DNA from: Symbiodinium natans
Taxonomy: Eukaryota > Sar > Dinophyceae > Suessiales > Symbiodiniaceae
Assembly (NCBI GenBank): GCA_905221605.1
Contig: CAJNDS010002656.1
Location: 25,001-89,000, forward strand
Length of the DNA stretch: 64,000 nt
Reading direction: 5' to 3'
Both the position numbers and the translations under genes were made by a program. Below the pieces are notes generated by a model. The model was not told the DNA's origin. It did not search any database and was given only the letters and a program-made list of their open reading frames with translations. Positions 37,341 to 47,633 of the stretch are shown in pieces; within the stretch, counting starts at the first letter, position 1, and each line of letters starts with the position of its first letter.

Positions 37341-37735
37341 GAAGCTCTTTGTGTTGCACTCTTGCGCAGGGCTCATCGCGGTCGCGAAGCGATCAGAATC
37401 GCCCTTGGGTTTAGGGTTTAGGGGTTTAGGGAATTTAGGGGTGTAGGGGTTTAGGGGTTTAGGGTTTAGGGTTTAGGCCCGAAGCAACGCATCTCCGTCC
37501 GAGACCACAGCCTCAGAAGCTTTCAACTATCTGCCATCATCAGCAAAAAGTATGAAACTCTGCCAGCATGCGAGGCTTTGCACTTATGTTGTCCCTATAA
37601 GACTTCTAGCGGTGGTTAAATACTAGGAGTACCTTATTGGGGTTCTTATTGTCAAGGAATCTTACTATTTGGGGGTTACTTTAGGGGCCCCCTGTTTTCG
37701 TAAAACCTCCATTCAAGCGAGGCAAGGCTCACGCC
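37341..37735. other. Unique sequence and a short TTTAGGG array
   Basis: The array at 37,408-37,475 sits in mixed sequence. A possible element spans about 37,595-37,690 (GACTTCTAGCGG, GGAGTACCTTATTGGGG). No gene called. Confidence 0.45.
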
Positions 37736-37736
37736 A

Positions 37737-37796
37737 AGCAATTCTGATCTTGCATGGACATCCCAAGCACCTGATTGGTCGCATCCCTGCGGGTGC
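37737..37796 (+). CDS. Candidate exon
   Basis: LHGHPKHLIGRIPAGA is followed by family A copy 10. A possible GT donor is at GTACCC. The next exon may be 38,010-38,075. Confidence 0.4.
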
Positions 37797-38009
37797 AAGT
37801 ACCCAAAGGGGGCTCAGTACCTATATGGGGGGACACTTGCCCAAACCATGGTCGTAATTCTCATTTAGAAACCCTACTCTCTACTATGTAGGTACTTAGG
37901 ACCCTAAACTCTAAACTCTAAACCCTAAACCCTAAACCCTAAACCCTAAACCCTAAACCCTACTGGTACTTAGGGCCCTTTGGGGTATTGAGGTTGCTTC
38001 CCGCGTCAG
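37797..38009. mobile_element. Introner A, copy 10, with a nested CCCTAAA array
   Basis: The left end is ACCCAAAGGGGGCTCAGTACC. In the right terminus, GGTACTTAGG is present twice (37,891-37,900 and 37,965-37,974) with a CCCTAAA array between the copies. The true end CCCTTTGGGG follows. The acceptor CCGCGTCAG is at 38,009. Confidence 0.7.
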
Positions 38010-38075
38010 GTGGACCGGGCAGGAGGTCCTGGCTATGAGAAAATCGACCTGCGCCAGGCGTGGCACGCTTGTTTG
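38010..38075 (+). CDS. Exon, unknown protein
   Basis: VDRAGGPGYEKIDLRQAWHA, then CL, is 22 codons in phase 0, ending at TTG|GTTTAG. Family unknown. Confidence 0.5.
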
Positions 38076-39450
38076 GTTTAGGGTCTAAACCCTAAACCCT
38101 AAACCCTAAACCCTAAACCCTTAACCCTAAACCCTAAACCCTATAGGTGTTCGGGTATCGGGTTTGAAGCTTATGGGTCCTTAGGGCTTTGGGGTTAAAG
38201 GTTGAGGGGCCCCGGAACTTGCATGAAACATGAAGAAGTCCTTAGTATGTATGTCTAAAGAGGCAAGAGGCTTTCCTACTTGCAGCCTTGTGGATGGTTG
38301 TAAGTACGGTTAACCCTAAACCCTGTTTGGGGTTTAGGTTTTAGGGTTTAGGGTTTAGGGTTTAGGGTTTAGGGTCCTGAACGTTTAGACCCTGAAAAAT
38401 CAAGTTTTCAACCGTTCGGAAGTCCCCTACTTCATAGTCCCCTAAACCCTACGCCCTAGTTGGTTCTTGGGGATCCGGCTTCATAGGCTTCAGAACTTGC
38501 GGGTTTAGGTTAACCCTAAACCCTAAACCCTAAACCCTAAACCCTAAACCCTAAACCCTAAACCCTAAACCCTAAACCCTACTGGGCTTGGGGTTTAGGG
38601 ATGTTTAGGGCTTCTGCCGGGCAGGGGGGAGGGGCGGAAGTCTCGAATCCTGTGCGGCGCAGGTCTTGTCGCCTTATCCCAACGCGCCACGGCCAGCATT
38701 CTGTCCCTGCTACTGCTGTCGACCCTAAGCCCTAATCTCTAAACCCTAAACCCCAAACCCTAAATGCTAAACCCTCAGACCTAAACCTCAACCCTCAACC
38801 CTCAGCCCTCAGCCCTCAGCCCTCAGCCCTCAACCCTAAACCCTAAACCCTAAACCCTAAACCCTAAACCCTAAACCCTAAACCCTAAACCCTAAACCCT
38901 AAACCCTAAACCTAAACCCTAAACCCTAAACCCTAAACCCTATCGTTTCTAAACCTTAAACCCTAAACCCTAAACTAGTTGAGGTAAACCCCAACATCCT
39001 GCACCCTAAGAGCCCTCCGGTGGCTTGATGGGCTTTAGGGGCTTTGGGGTCTCAGCCCTGAACCCTAAAGCCTAAACCCCAAACCCTAAACCCTAAACCC
39101 TAAAGCCTAAACCCTAAACCCTAAAGCCTAAACCCTAAACCCTAAACCCGAAACCCTCTAACCCAATAATCGAAGAGCCCTGTAGCCCTGCAAACCCTAA
39201 ACCTCCAGAACACCAAAACCTATCTTCTTTGTAGGTTACCTAAGAATCCTACAAGGTTTTTTAAAATCGTAATAACCTTCAAAAGAAGTAGCTTTCGGGT
39301 TCTGAAGGGTAAACACAATCATGGTGTGTTGCAACCAAGACAGGGCTTCGGTAACCACGAAAAGAAAGTTAGGATGCGCTGCGCCCCTAAATCCAAAACC
39401 CAAAACCCTAAACCCCAAACTCTTGACTTCTTGTTAAGCCAACCACGACA
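38076..39450. repeat. Arrays with short unique islands
   Basis: CCCTAAA at 38,088-38,145, 38,512-38,580, 38,735-38,775, 38,830-38,965 and 39,058-39,150; TTTAGGG at 38,338-38,375. One island (38,675-38,730) is open as GLVALSQRATASILSLLLLS after an acceptor-like GCGCAG and might be an exon. The rest shows nothing. Confidence 0.6.
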
Positions 39451-39452
39451 GC

Positions 39453-39560
39453 ACGAGCGCGGTTGGGCTCGGTTGCGCTCAAGCCGACAGGTTGGGTACG
39501 GGTTCCATGGGTTGGTGGAGCGCCGCGGCACGCGTGCTGGGTTCGGACGATTCTCACGAC
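39453..39560 (+). CDS. Candidate exon
   Basis: HERGWARLRSSRQVGYGFHG, then LVERRGTRAGFGRFSR, runs to a CCCTAAA array (39,560-39,630). Basic, no domain recognised. Confidence 0.4.
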
Positions 39561-39634
39561 CCTAAACCCTAAACCCTAAACCCTAAACCCTAAACCCTAA
39601 ACCCTAAACCCTAAACCCTAAACCCTAAACCCCC

Positions 39635-39788
39635 TGGTGCCTGGTCACCGCCCTCCAGCGGGCACTGGATCCGGCCGACCCGGACGGGGGGGGCTCGGCT
39701 CGTCTTGGCGTGAGGCCGTGATGGTGATCGATGCAGGCATGGGGCCTTACGAAAAGAACCTGCAAGACTCAGAAAAGAAACCACCTAA
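39635..39788 (+). CDS. Candidate exon with poly-G frameshift
   Basis: LVTALQRALDPADPDG, then a run of eight Gs, then in another frame GSSWREAVMVIDAGMGPYEK and NLQDSEKKPP. The frame change at the homopolymer looks like an indel or sequencing error in one exon. It ends at TTTAGGG. Confidence 0.4.
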
Positions 39789-40550
39789 GGGTTTAGGGTT
39801 TAGGGTTTTGGGTTTAGGGTTTAGGGTTTAGGGTTTAGGGTTTAGGGTTTAGGGTTTAGGGTTTAGGGTTTAGGGTTTAGGACTTTTACGACAGGGCTTC
39901 CCAGGTTTTTGTTTCTGTTGGGTCTAGGGTGTGTGAAAGAATCAGGATTTTTTGGGTGTCCCTCTGAGTCTCCAGGTTGAGGCAAGTGCTGAGTGTATAC
40001 GCCGACAGCACAGCCTTTGTCTCAAAGCCAACTGCTCAGCTAAGAGGTGCTGGATTGCTGCATCCCTGAACCTTAAACCCTAAACTCTAGACCCTAAACC
40101 CTAGACCCTAACCTCCCAAAACCCTAATCCCATTTCTTGAACCCTTAAGCCGTAATGAGGGCGGGCAGTTCAAAGTAGGAGTTTTGAGCAACGGAAGCAC
40201 TAAGCTTCTCAGCTCCCCAAACTCTTAAAACGAATCTCTCACGCCCTTGGGCTCTTACACTCTCGACCCCGGAGCTTCTTATATACGACCCCGGAGCTTC
40301 TTATATACAACCCGATAGTTTAGGGTTGAGGGTTGAGGGTTGAGGGTTTAGGGTTTAGGGTTTAGGGACCAGTAAAACCGAAACCCTAAGCTTACATCCC
40401 GAACCCAAAGCCCCAAGCCCTCTGAGCCCCCAAACAACTACATGCCTAAGCCCTAAACCCTAAACCCTAAACCCTAAACCCTAAACCCCAAACCCTAAAC
40501 CCCAAACCCTAAACCCCAAACCCTAAACCCTAAACCCCCACAACAACAAG
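39789..40550. repeat. Arrays and degenerate sequence; no gene
   Basis: TTTAGGG at 39,789-39,880 is followed by unique sequence, a direct repeat GACCCCGGAGCTTCTTATATA (40,265 and 40,288), and CCCTAAA/CCCCAAA at 40,447-40,540. Confidence 0.6.
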
Positions 40551-40555
40551 CCCAG

Positions 40556-40621
40556 GTGCGCTGGTTCGACGCCAGCAGCACCGCCATGGAGGGAACGGAC
40601 CCCGACTTGGGGAAGGCCGCG
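40556..40621 (+). CDS. Candidate exon
   Basis: After CAAGCCCAG the frame VRWFDASSTAMEGTDPDLGK, then AAG, is open to a TTTAGGG array. Composition looks genuine. Confidence 0.4.
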
Positions 40622-40995
40622 GGGTGTAGGGTTTAGGGTTTAGGGTTTAGGGTTTAGGGTTTAGGGCTTAGGGCTTGGGGTTTAGGGTTTCGGGTGTAGG
40701 GTTTAGGGTTTCGGGTTTTAGGGTTTGGGGTTTAGGGTTTTAGGGTGTTAAGTTTAGGGTTTAGGGTTTTAGGGTTTAGGGTTTTAGGGTTTGGGGTTTA
40801 GGGCTTAGGGCTTAGGGCGTAGGGCTTAGGGTTTAGGGTTGAGGGCTTAGGGCTTAGGGCTTTCAGGGGTTTAGGAACTACGGCCTTAAACCCTAAGCTC
40901 GACCACCGCTTACAGATTTAGGGGTATTAGGGTCCGGGGTTTAGGGTTTAGGGTTTAGGGTTTAGGGTTTAGGGTTTAGGGTTTAGGGTTTAGGG
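40622..40995 (+). repeat. TTTAGGG array with GCTTAGG, TTTCGGG and TTTTAGGG variants
   Basis: Mixed variant units up to 40,870, then a clean array at 40,941-40,993 that abuts the inverted-repeat unit starting at 41,001. Confidence 0.8.
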
Positions 40996-41051
40996 GGGTC
41001 CGGGTTTTTTTTTTGCAAAGGTGTGGCTCGGCCCTGTCCCCTTGCAAAGGT

Positions 41052-41350
41052 GTGGCTTGGCTTGGCTTGGCTTGGCTGGGCGTGTCCTCTGACCTGGCTT
41101 GGCTCGGCTTGTCTGGCTTGGCTTGGCTTTGGTTGGCTTGGCTCGGCTTGGCTTGGCTCGGCTGGGCTTGGCTTGGCTTGGCTCGGCTTGTCCTCTGGCT
41201 TGGCTTGGCTCGGCTTGGCTTTCGTTGGCTTGGCTCCTTGGCTTGGCTTGGCTCGGGTGGGCTCGGCTCGGCTTGGCTTGGCCTGGCTGGCTTGGCTTGG
41301 CTTGGCTCGGCGTGGCTTGGCTCGGCTTGGCTCGGCTTGGCCTGGCTTGG
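41052..41350. repeat. GGCTT/GGCTC pentanucleotide satellite
   Basis: About 60 units of TTGGC and TCGGC, occasionally interrupted. Frames read LAWLG/AKPSQ repeats on the two strands and are not genes. Confidence 0.9.
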
Positions 41351-41458
41351 GTGCCGACTTCGTTTTGATTTCCCTGTTCTCCCCAGTCGCAAAGATTCTT
41401 TTTACCGCGATGTAGCTGTAGCTGGTAGAAATACGTGGAGTGTATATATGTAGTATGC

Positions 41459-42296
41459 GCAAGCATTGAGTTTGCAAATGGCTGCGCCCCCCCCAACCCC
41501 CCCGCTTTTTTTGAGCCGTGCAAGCTTGCGTCAAAGCATATGATTCTTGTTGAAACCCATGATGCAAGCATTGAGTTTGCAAATGGGGGGGCTGCGCCCC
41601 CCCCAACCCCCCCGCTTTTTTTGAGCCGTGCAAGCTTGCGTCAAAGCATATGAGTCTTGTTGAAACCCATGATGCAAGCATTGAGTTTGCAAATGGGGGG
41701 GGCTGCGCCCCCCCCAACCCCCCGCTTTTTTTGAGCCGTGCAAGCTTGCGTCAAAGCATATGATTCTTGTTGAAACCCATGATGCAAGCATTGAGTTTGC
41801 AAATGGGGGGGGGGCTGCGCACCCCCCAACCCCCCTGCTTTTTTTGAGCCGTGCAAGCTTGCGTCAAAGCATATGACTCTTGTTGAAACCCATGATGCAA
41901 GCATTGAGTTTGCAAATGGGGGGGGCTGCGCCCCCCCCAACCCCCGCGCTTTTTTAAGCCGTGCAAGCTTGCGTCAAAGCATATGAGTCTTGTTGAAACC
42001 CATGATGCAAGCATTAAGTTTGCAAATGGCCCCCCCGGTGTTGGAACCCATGATGCAAGCATTGAGTTTGCAAATGGGGGGGGCTGCGCCCCCCCCAACC
42101 CCCCCGCTTTTTTAAGCCGTGCAAGCTTGCATCAAAGCATAAGAGTCTTTTTGAAACCCATGATGCAAGCATTGAGTTTTCAAATGGGGGGGGGCTGCGC
42201 CCCCCCCAACCCCCCGCTTCTGAAAGCCGTGCAAGCTTGTTTCAAAGCATATGAGTTTTTTTGAAACCTAGAGGCAAGCATTGAGTTTGCAAATAA
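41459..42296. repeat. 110-bp tandem satellite, about eight units
   Basis: Each unit contains GCAAGCATTGAGTTTGCAAA, a variable G-run, GGCTGCGCCCCCCCC, CCCCGCTTTTTT, AGCCGTGCAAGCTTGCGTCA and GTTGAAACCCATGAT. The G-run and C-run lengths vary. One unit (about 42,000-42,050) is shortened. A degenerate copy lies at 18,380-18,545. Confidence 0.9.
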
Positions 42297-42490
42297 GGGG
42301 GAGGGAGTCGGGGTGGTGAGAGTGGGGGGTGGGGGGGAGTGGGGAGGGGGGTGGGGGGGGGGGGGGGGGGGGGTGGGGGGGGGGTGGCGGGGGCGGGGGG
42401 GTGGGGGGGAGTGGGGGGGGGTGGGGGGGGGGGGGGGGGGTGGGGGGGGGGGGGGTGGGTGGGGGGGGTGGGTGGGTGGGACGGGAGGGA
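42297..42490. repeat. G-rich tract, G-quadruplex capable
   Basis: GGGGG runs separated by single T, A or C continue for nearly 200 bases. The Pro-rich minus frame is compositional. Confidence 0.85.
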
Positions 42491-42559
42491 AGGGGGTTAC
42501 CGAGCCACACCTTTGCAAGAGGACAGGGCCGAGCCACACCTTTGCAAAAAAAAAAACCC

Positions 42560-43982
42560 TCCGCCGGTTTAGGGCGGCTTTCAGGTTTTACGGCTTTCGG
42601 GAGTGTAGGGTTTAATTTAGGGGCTTAGAATTTGTTGTGTTTAAGTGGTTCAGGGGTTGGGGGCGATACGAGCATACGGCTTAGAGTGTTAGAGGGTTTA
42701 ATCAAGGGACTAACGGAGGGCCCCTTATAAGGGACCTTGGGGGGGTCTTTAGGGGTCTACTTAGGTATATGGGGACTATATTTGGTACATATTAGTATAT
42801 ATATATATGTACATATACATATATAGGGGTTATATGGGGGAATAAGATTAAGGGCCCCTTCTACTTAATTTGAGGTTTAGGTTTGGGGCTTCGGAGCTTT
42901 TAGGGGTGAGGGTTTGGGGGCATATTTGTGTTTAGTACTTAGTGTGTAGTGTTTAGTGTTTAGGGTTTAGGGTTTAGGGTTTAGGGTTTAGGGTTTAGGG
43001 TTTAGGGCGGCTCTGCCATGAGGTTCAAGATATCGTGGAGTTACATGGATTGCGGGGTTGGGGGTATCTAGGGAGTGAAGCGGAGCCCTACATCCTAAAC
43101 CCTAGTTCTTTCGGAAATTCAACTTACAGCAATATATTTGCACCTTAAACCTAAAGTCTAAACCCTAAACCCTAAACCATAATTTGGGAAATGCATTCCC
43201 CCCCCCCCCCCCCCCCCCCCCCCCCACCAAGCTCCAGGGTATAATCTCAGTTGCCCAGGGTGGAGCCCATTTTTCACAGTGAGCCTTCACTTCGAACGAG
43301 TAGGTTTTTTGTTCCGGTCGGAACCTTCAACTTAGTTGTTCAGGGCACCAGTGGGATGCGAAAAAGTAGTGGTGCGAATCCTCATCACTGAGAGGCAACA
43401 GGTAACCCCCTAAGTACCCCTAAAGCCTGAACCCGACATCCCGAGGTTTAATCCCTAAACCCTAAGCCCTCTAAGCACTAAACCCGAAGCCCTCTAAGTT
43501 TAAACCGTAAACCCTAAACATCCTAAACGCCCTAAAGCCTAAACCCGAAACCCTGTAACCCTAAACACTAAACACCCTAAACCCTCTAACTCTTTTACCC
43601 TAAGCACCCTAAACACCCTAGACCCTAAAACCCTACAATTGTACTATAATGACACCCCAAAGCCCTGTTCTAATTATTAAGACCCCTAAACTAAACCCGA
43701 AACCCTAAACATCCTAAACTCCCTGACACCCCAACCCTATGTACACCTCAACCCTAAACTACCCTAAACCCTTTACCCTCAACCCTCAACCCTCAACCCT
43801 AAACCCTAAACCCTAAACCCTAAACCCTAAACCCTAAACCCTAAACCCTAAACCCTAAACCCTAAACCCTAAACCCTAAACCCTAAACCCTAAACCCTAA
43901 ACCCTAAACCCTAAACCCTAACCCTAAACCCTAAACCCTAAACCCTAAACCCTAAACCCTCAACCCTAAACCCTAAACCCAG
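42560..43982. other. Unique and array sequence; no gene recognised
   Basis: An AT-rich palindromic patch lies at 42,715-42,870 (AGGGCCCCTTATAAGGGACC on the left, AGGGCCCCTTCTACTTAAT on the right, ATATAT core). TTTAGGG is at 42,958-43,008, poly-C at 43,198-43,225, and degenerate C-rich repeats run 43,430-43,780. A long CCCTAAA array (43,795-43,980) ends against an exon. Confidence 0.55.
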
Positions 43983-44079
43983 GCCGTTCCGCCGCCCTTG
44001 CTCGTCACGGACTCCTCGTGCTTTGACATCGTCTGCCACCTCCGGGGGCTCCTCGGAGTCAAGGGCATTCAGACTCCCT
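43983..44079 (+). CDS. Exon, unknown protein
   Basis: The acceptor ACCCAG ends at 43,982. AVPPPLLVTDSSCFDIVCHL, then RGLLGVKGIQTP, is 32 codons plus one base, ending at a GT donor (T|GTAGGG). One of the better isolated exons. Confidence 0.5.
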
Positions 44080-45047
44080 GTAGGGTTTAGTGTTTAGGGT
44101 TTAGGGTTTAGGGTTTAGGGTTTAGGGTTCAGGGTTCAGGGTTGAGGGTTTAGGTTTTAGGCGGGTTTAGGGTTTAGGGAGTAAGGCTCGTCCCCCCTTA
44201 GGTTGTGCCCCTAAAGGTTCCCCTCCCGTAAAGATGCTGAAAAAGGGGCCCCGAAGCCAAAGAGCGCAACCTTACGGTCCAAGGTAGAACCTTCGGGGGG
44301 CTTCTCGTGTCTAACGTTTGGAGCCATGGGCCCTTAGTATGGTCACGTTCCCTTGTTTAAAGGGATCGTAAAGTATGGGCCCTCATTATGTGTAGTGTTA
44401 TAAGGGCTATAGAACAGGGACCCAAACGAGATCGTGGCTGCAACAGCTGTAACGGCCTGGGAGAATCGAACCTTGCTTTTTAGGGTTAGGAGTTTAGGCT
44501 CACGTCTTAGGGCTTGGAGTTCAGGGCGTTCGGGTTCTGGAGTTTAGGGTTTGGGGCTTTAGGGTTGTGGAGGGGTTGCAAGGCTTTAGGGTAACCAGGG
44601 CTGTAGCGAGTTAGGGGCAGTAACACCCCCTCCGAAGGTCTAGACCACTTACTTGTTCAACCCAAAACCCTAGGACCCAGAAGCCTAGTTGCGTGCAAGG
44701 CCTGCACCACTTTCAACCTTGAACCCCAAACCGGAAACCACCCAACATGCCCAAGCCAAGCAATTCGCGAGACCATCCTAACCTAGTTATAAGTGATTTG
44801 GGGACTGGTTGAAAGGTGCCAGTTGAAGTCGTTCGCGTCTGCGCAAGAGGGCAGTGCATTCGCATACCCTGAACCCACAAACCTCCTGAAAACCTTGAGC
44901 TTTGGGAGGGAGGGCTTAGGGTTTGTGTTGCAGAAGCCGAATCCCTGGACTCTGAAACCTCAAGCCACCTAAACCCTAACTCTAAACCCTAAACCCTAAA
45001 CCCTAAACCTTAACTCTGAGCCCTAAGCAAGGTTTGGGCACTTGCAG
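44080..45047. other. Array remnant and unique sequence; no gene
   Basis: TTTAGGG at 44,087-44,180 is followed by unique sequence to 44,960 without a convincing frame, then short CCCTAAA. Confidence 0.5.
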
Positions 45048-45093
45048 CGCGACATCTTTGTGGCGACCGAGCTGGTGGAGTTTGATGCATCAG
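45048..45093 (+). CDS. Short exon
   Basis: The acceptor CACTTGCAG ends at 45,047. RDIFVATELVEFDAS ends at a GC donor (AG|GCTAGG). A TTTAGGG array follows (45,097-45,225). Confidence 0.45.
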
Positions 45094-45263
45094 GCTAGGG
45101 TTTAGGGTTTAGGGTTTAGGGTTTAGGGTTTAGGGTTTAGGGTTTCGGGTTTAGGGTTTAGGGTTTAGGGTTTGGGGTTTAGGGTTTAGGGTTTAGGGTT
45201 TAGGGTTTAGGGCTTGGGGTTTAGGAAGATCTTCCGTTTGGGAAGACCTTGTCAGAGAAGCCC

Positions 45264-45540
45264 CAAGCCCTCAACCCTAAACCCTAAACCCTAAACCCTA
45301 AACCCTAAACCCTAAACCCCAATCTCTGAGCCCTCAAGCCGGCTGCGAATCTTCGAGGCCTCTCAGGGCCGAAGGGGGGCTTTCGGGTTCAAAGGGTTTA
45401 CCCGGCTCATGTGGTCAGTGGTCTAAACCCTAAACCCTAAACCCTAAACCCTAAACCCTAAACCCTAAACCCTAAACCCTAAACCCTAAACCCTAAACCC
45501 TAAACCCTAAACCCTAAACCCTAAACCCTAAACCCCCAAA
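45264..45540. repeat. CCCTAAA arrays
   Basis: Two clean blocks, 45,274-45,320 and 45,424-45,536, are separated by about 100 unique bases with no frame. Confidence 0.8.
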
Positions 45541-45545
45541 GGCAA

Positions 45546-45648
45546 CCTCTCCTTCGGCCAAACCTCGTTGCGGCCGCACTGCGCGCAGCTCCGGTGCGAC
45601 TTCCGGCGTTTCTACTCGCAGGCGGCAGCTTGGACTTACATTGGCTTA
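45546..45648 (+). CDS. Candidate exon
   Basis: NLSFGQTSLRPHCAQLRCDF, then RRFYSQAAAWTYIGL, is open between CCCTAAA and TTTAGGG-like repeats. A second frame is also open, so moderate confidence only. Confidence 0.4.
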
Positions 45649-45649
45649 G

Positions 45650-47275
45650 AGTTCAGGGTTTAGGGGGATTAGGCTTTAGGCTTTAGGGTTTAGGGTTGAG
45701 CTTTAGGGTTCAGCTTTAGGGTTTAGGGTTTAGGGTTTAAGGGTTTAAGGGTTTAGGGTTTAGGGTTTAGGGTGCACAATTCCCCTTCTCCAGCCCAGCT
45801 TGTAGGGCATAGCCTTCATGAGTCGAGGATACCGATCCGACATGCTTAGGGATCACGGTTCAGGGTTTGGTATATGTGGGTCTCAGGGTTTGGTTAGGCC
45901 AGCGATTGATTGTGGTTGGTCAGGCCCCAAAACCCTAAACCCTAAACCCTAAACCCTATATAAACCCTAAACCCTAAACCCTAAACCCTAAACCCTAAAC
46001 CCCGAACCCCAAACCCTAAACCCTAAAACCTAAATCCTAAGCCCTAAACCCTAAACCCTAGCCCTAAACCCTAAACCCTAACCCTGTATGAACCCGAACC
46101 CAAAACCTTAAGAACACCCCAAGCGGACGTAGTACTGCAGCCCAAGGAAGCACAGATCAAGAAAGGCAAGACATCCATTCAGCAGCCGCTTGTCGGGCAC
46201 CAGCCGCGTTCCGGGGTTTGTGAGGCCCTAAACCCTAAACCCTAAACCCTAAACCCTAAACCCCAAACCCTACACTCTAAACCCGAAACCTTGAAACCTT
46301 GAACCCTCAACCCTCAACCCTCAACCCTCAACCCTGAACCCTGAACCCTGAACCATAAGTCCTGAACCCAACCTCCATTTGGTTTGTGGTTTGGGGATCG
46401 GGGTTTTGGGGCAGGAGTCTAGTTTCCATCGCAGGCTTGGGTTTGTGATTTTGCTAGGATTCAGGGTTTAGGGTTTAGGATTTACGGTGTAGGCTAAGGT
46501 TTCGGGATTAGGGCTTAGGGCTTAGGGTGTAGTACTTTAGAGACCTATGAAGGTTCTCCTGCTCTTGACAAAGCTGACGCTGTGGCAAAACAGGGGGTTG
46601 AGGAAGTTGGGCCAGTGTGCGTGCTTTTTTTGTTGAAAGGTCCCCGAAGCCGCAGGGGATAGGAGTCCCTTGCAAGGGGAATCCTTACTCAAAAGGGAGT
46701 CTACCTTATTATGATCATTTCGGAGACTCACAGAATTTTGGACAAGTATTACCACGTGCCCAGCGCTGCTGGTGCTTCTGGGTCGTACATCGCAACGTTA
46801 CCCGGACTATGGGTATAGTTGCACCAAGCACGGTCGTTGCAAGTACTTGCGAATGTAGGAGCGAGTTTCAGCCGTACTGCCCTAACTCTTCAAAGCCGGC
46901 AACTTTCCCAAACCCCAAGAACTCTAATTACCCTAAACCCTAAACCCTAAAACCGAAACCCTAAACCCCAAACCCCAAGTTCAGGGTTTAGGGTTTAGGG
47001 CCTAGGGCCTATGCCCCAAACCCTCAACCCGAGTTTATGTCTTCAGAGCTCCTGAGCCCCAATGTAGTTCTCTTGAAGCATCTGCCAAAACCTCAGCGCG
47101 AAATTCTAAACTCCTAAAGGTATAGGGTTTAGGGTCAGGTTTTAGGGTTTAGGGTTTAGGACTCATTTCCCTAAATTTCCCTGATCTATACCTTATATAG
47201 TCCCTATATAATCTCATGCCTCTAAGAGATTAGGGTCTAGGGTCCTAAAGCCAAAGCCCTTGAGCCTAAGCCTCT
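45650..47275. repeat. Arrays and degenerate repeats; no firm gene
   Basis: TTTAGGG at 45,655-45,772; CCCTAAA at 45,933-46,085 and 46,228-46,260. The unique segment 46,100-46,225 is open on the minus strand as NPGTRLVPDKRLLNGCLAF and DLCFLGLQ, which could be a minus-strand exon, but the plus strand is also open. The unique segment 46,540-46,930 has frames on both strands and no recognised domain. Confidence 0.45.
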
Positions 47276-47280
47276 TCAGA

Positions 47281-47344
47281 AGCCTCTGCAACGCGATGCT
47301 GCCCAAAGTCTTCGTCGCCTACGATGCCGCTTGCAGGGAACTGG
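47281..47344 (+). CDS. Short exon
   Basis: After CCTCTTCAG the frame SLCNAMLPKVFVAYDAACRE, then LG, runs to TTTAGGG/TTGAGGG repeats. Confidence 0.4.
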
Positions 47345-47487
47345 GGTTTAGGGTTGAGGGTTTAGGGTTGCGGGTTGAGGGTTTACGGTTTATCCTACGG
47401 GGTTCAGGGTTTAGGATGCAGGGTTCCAGGTTTCGGGTTTAGACCTTGAGATTCGGGGCTTGAGGGTGTTTCGGTTCAGGTAACTTG

Positions 47488-47633
47488 GAGGTTCATTAGT
47501 ACCTATTCATTAACCAAGTAGAACTGTACTTATAATTGTACTTTGAACCATATTTGGGCACTTAAGGGGCTTATAAGTGGGTTATAAGTACATTTATCAT
47601 TGGTCAAGAAGTACCATGAACCTCCAAGTAGGG
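47488..47633. mobile_element. Family D element, uninterrupted copy
   Basis: Termini are ACTTGGAGGTTCATTAGTACC and GTACCATGAACCTCCAAGT. The interior has GTACTTATAATTGTACTT and GTGGGTTATAAGTAC. It is homologous to 24,448-24,742 without the nested array. Confidence 0.7.

Larger units (their letters stand above)
41001..42559. mobile_element. 1.55-kb satellite composite bounded by inverted repeats
   Basis: About 57 bases at 41,001-41,058 (poly-T, then TTGCAAAGGTGTGGCTCGGC, CCTGTCC, TTGCAAAGGTGTGGCT) recur inverted at 42,500-42,559 with one or two mismatches. Inside are a GGCTT pentamer satellite, about eight units of a 110-bp satellite and a G-rich tract. No coding capacity beyond repeat translations. 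It could be a non-autonomous element or a hairpin-prone duplication. Confidence 0.65.

Noticed and set aside
40976-41940. Lys/Pro/Ser/Gln-rich (AKPSQ) proteins and LAWLG proteins
   Set aside because: Pentamer satellite read in several frames on both strands.
42180-42628. Proline- or glycine-rich proteins
   Set aside because: G-rich tract with open frames on both strands. No non-repeat domain.
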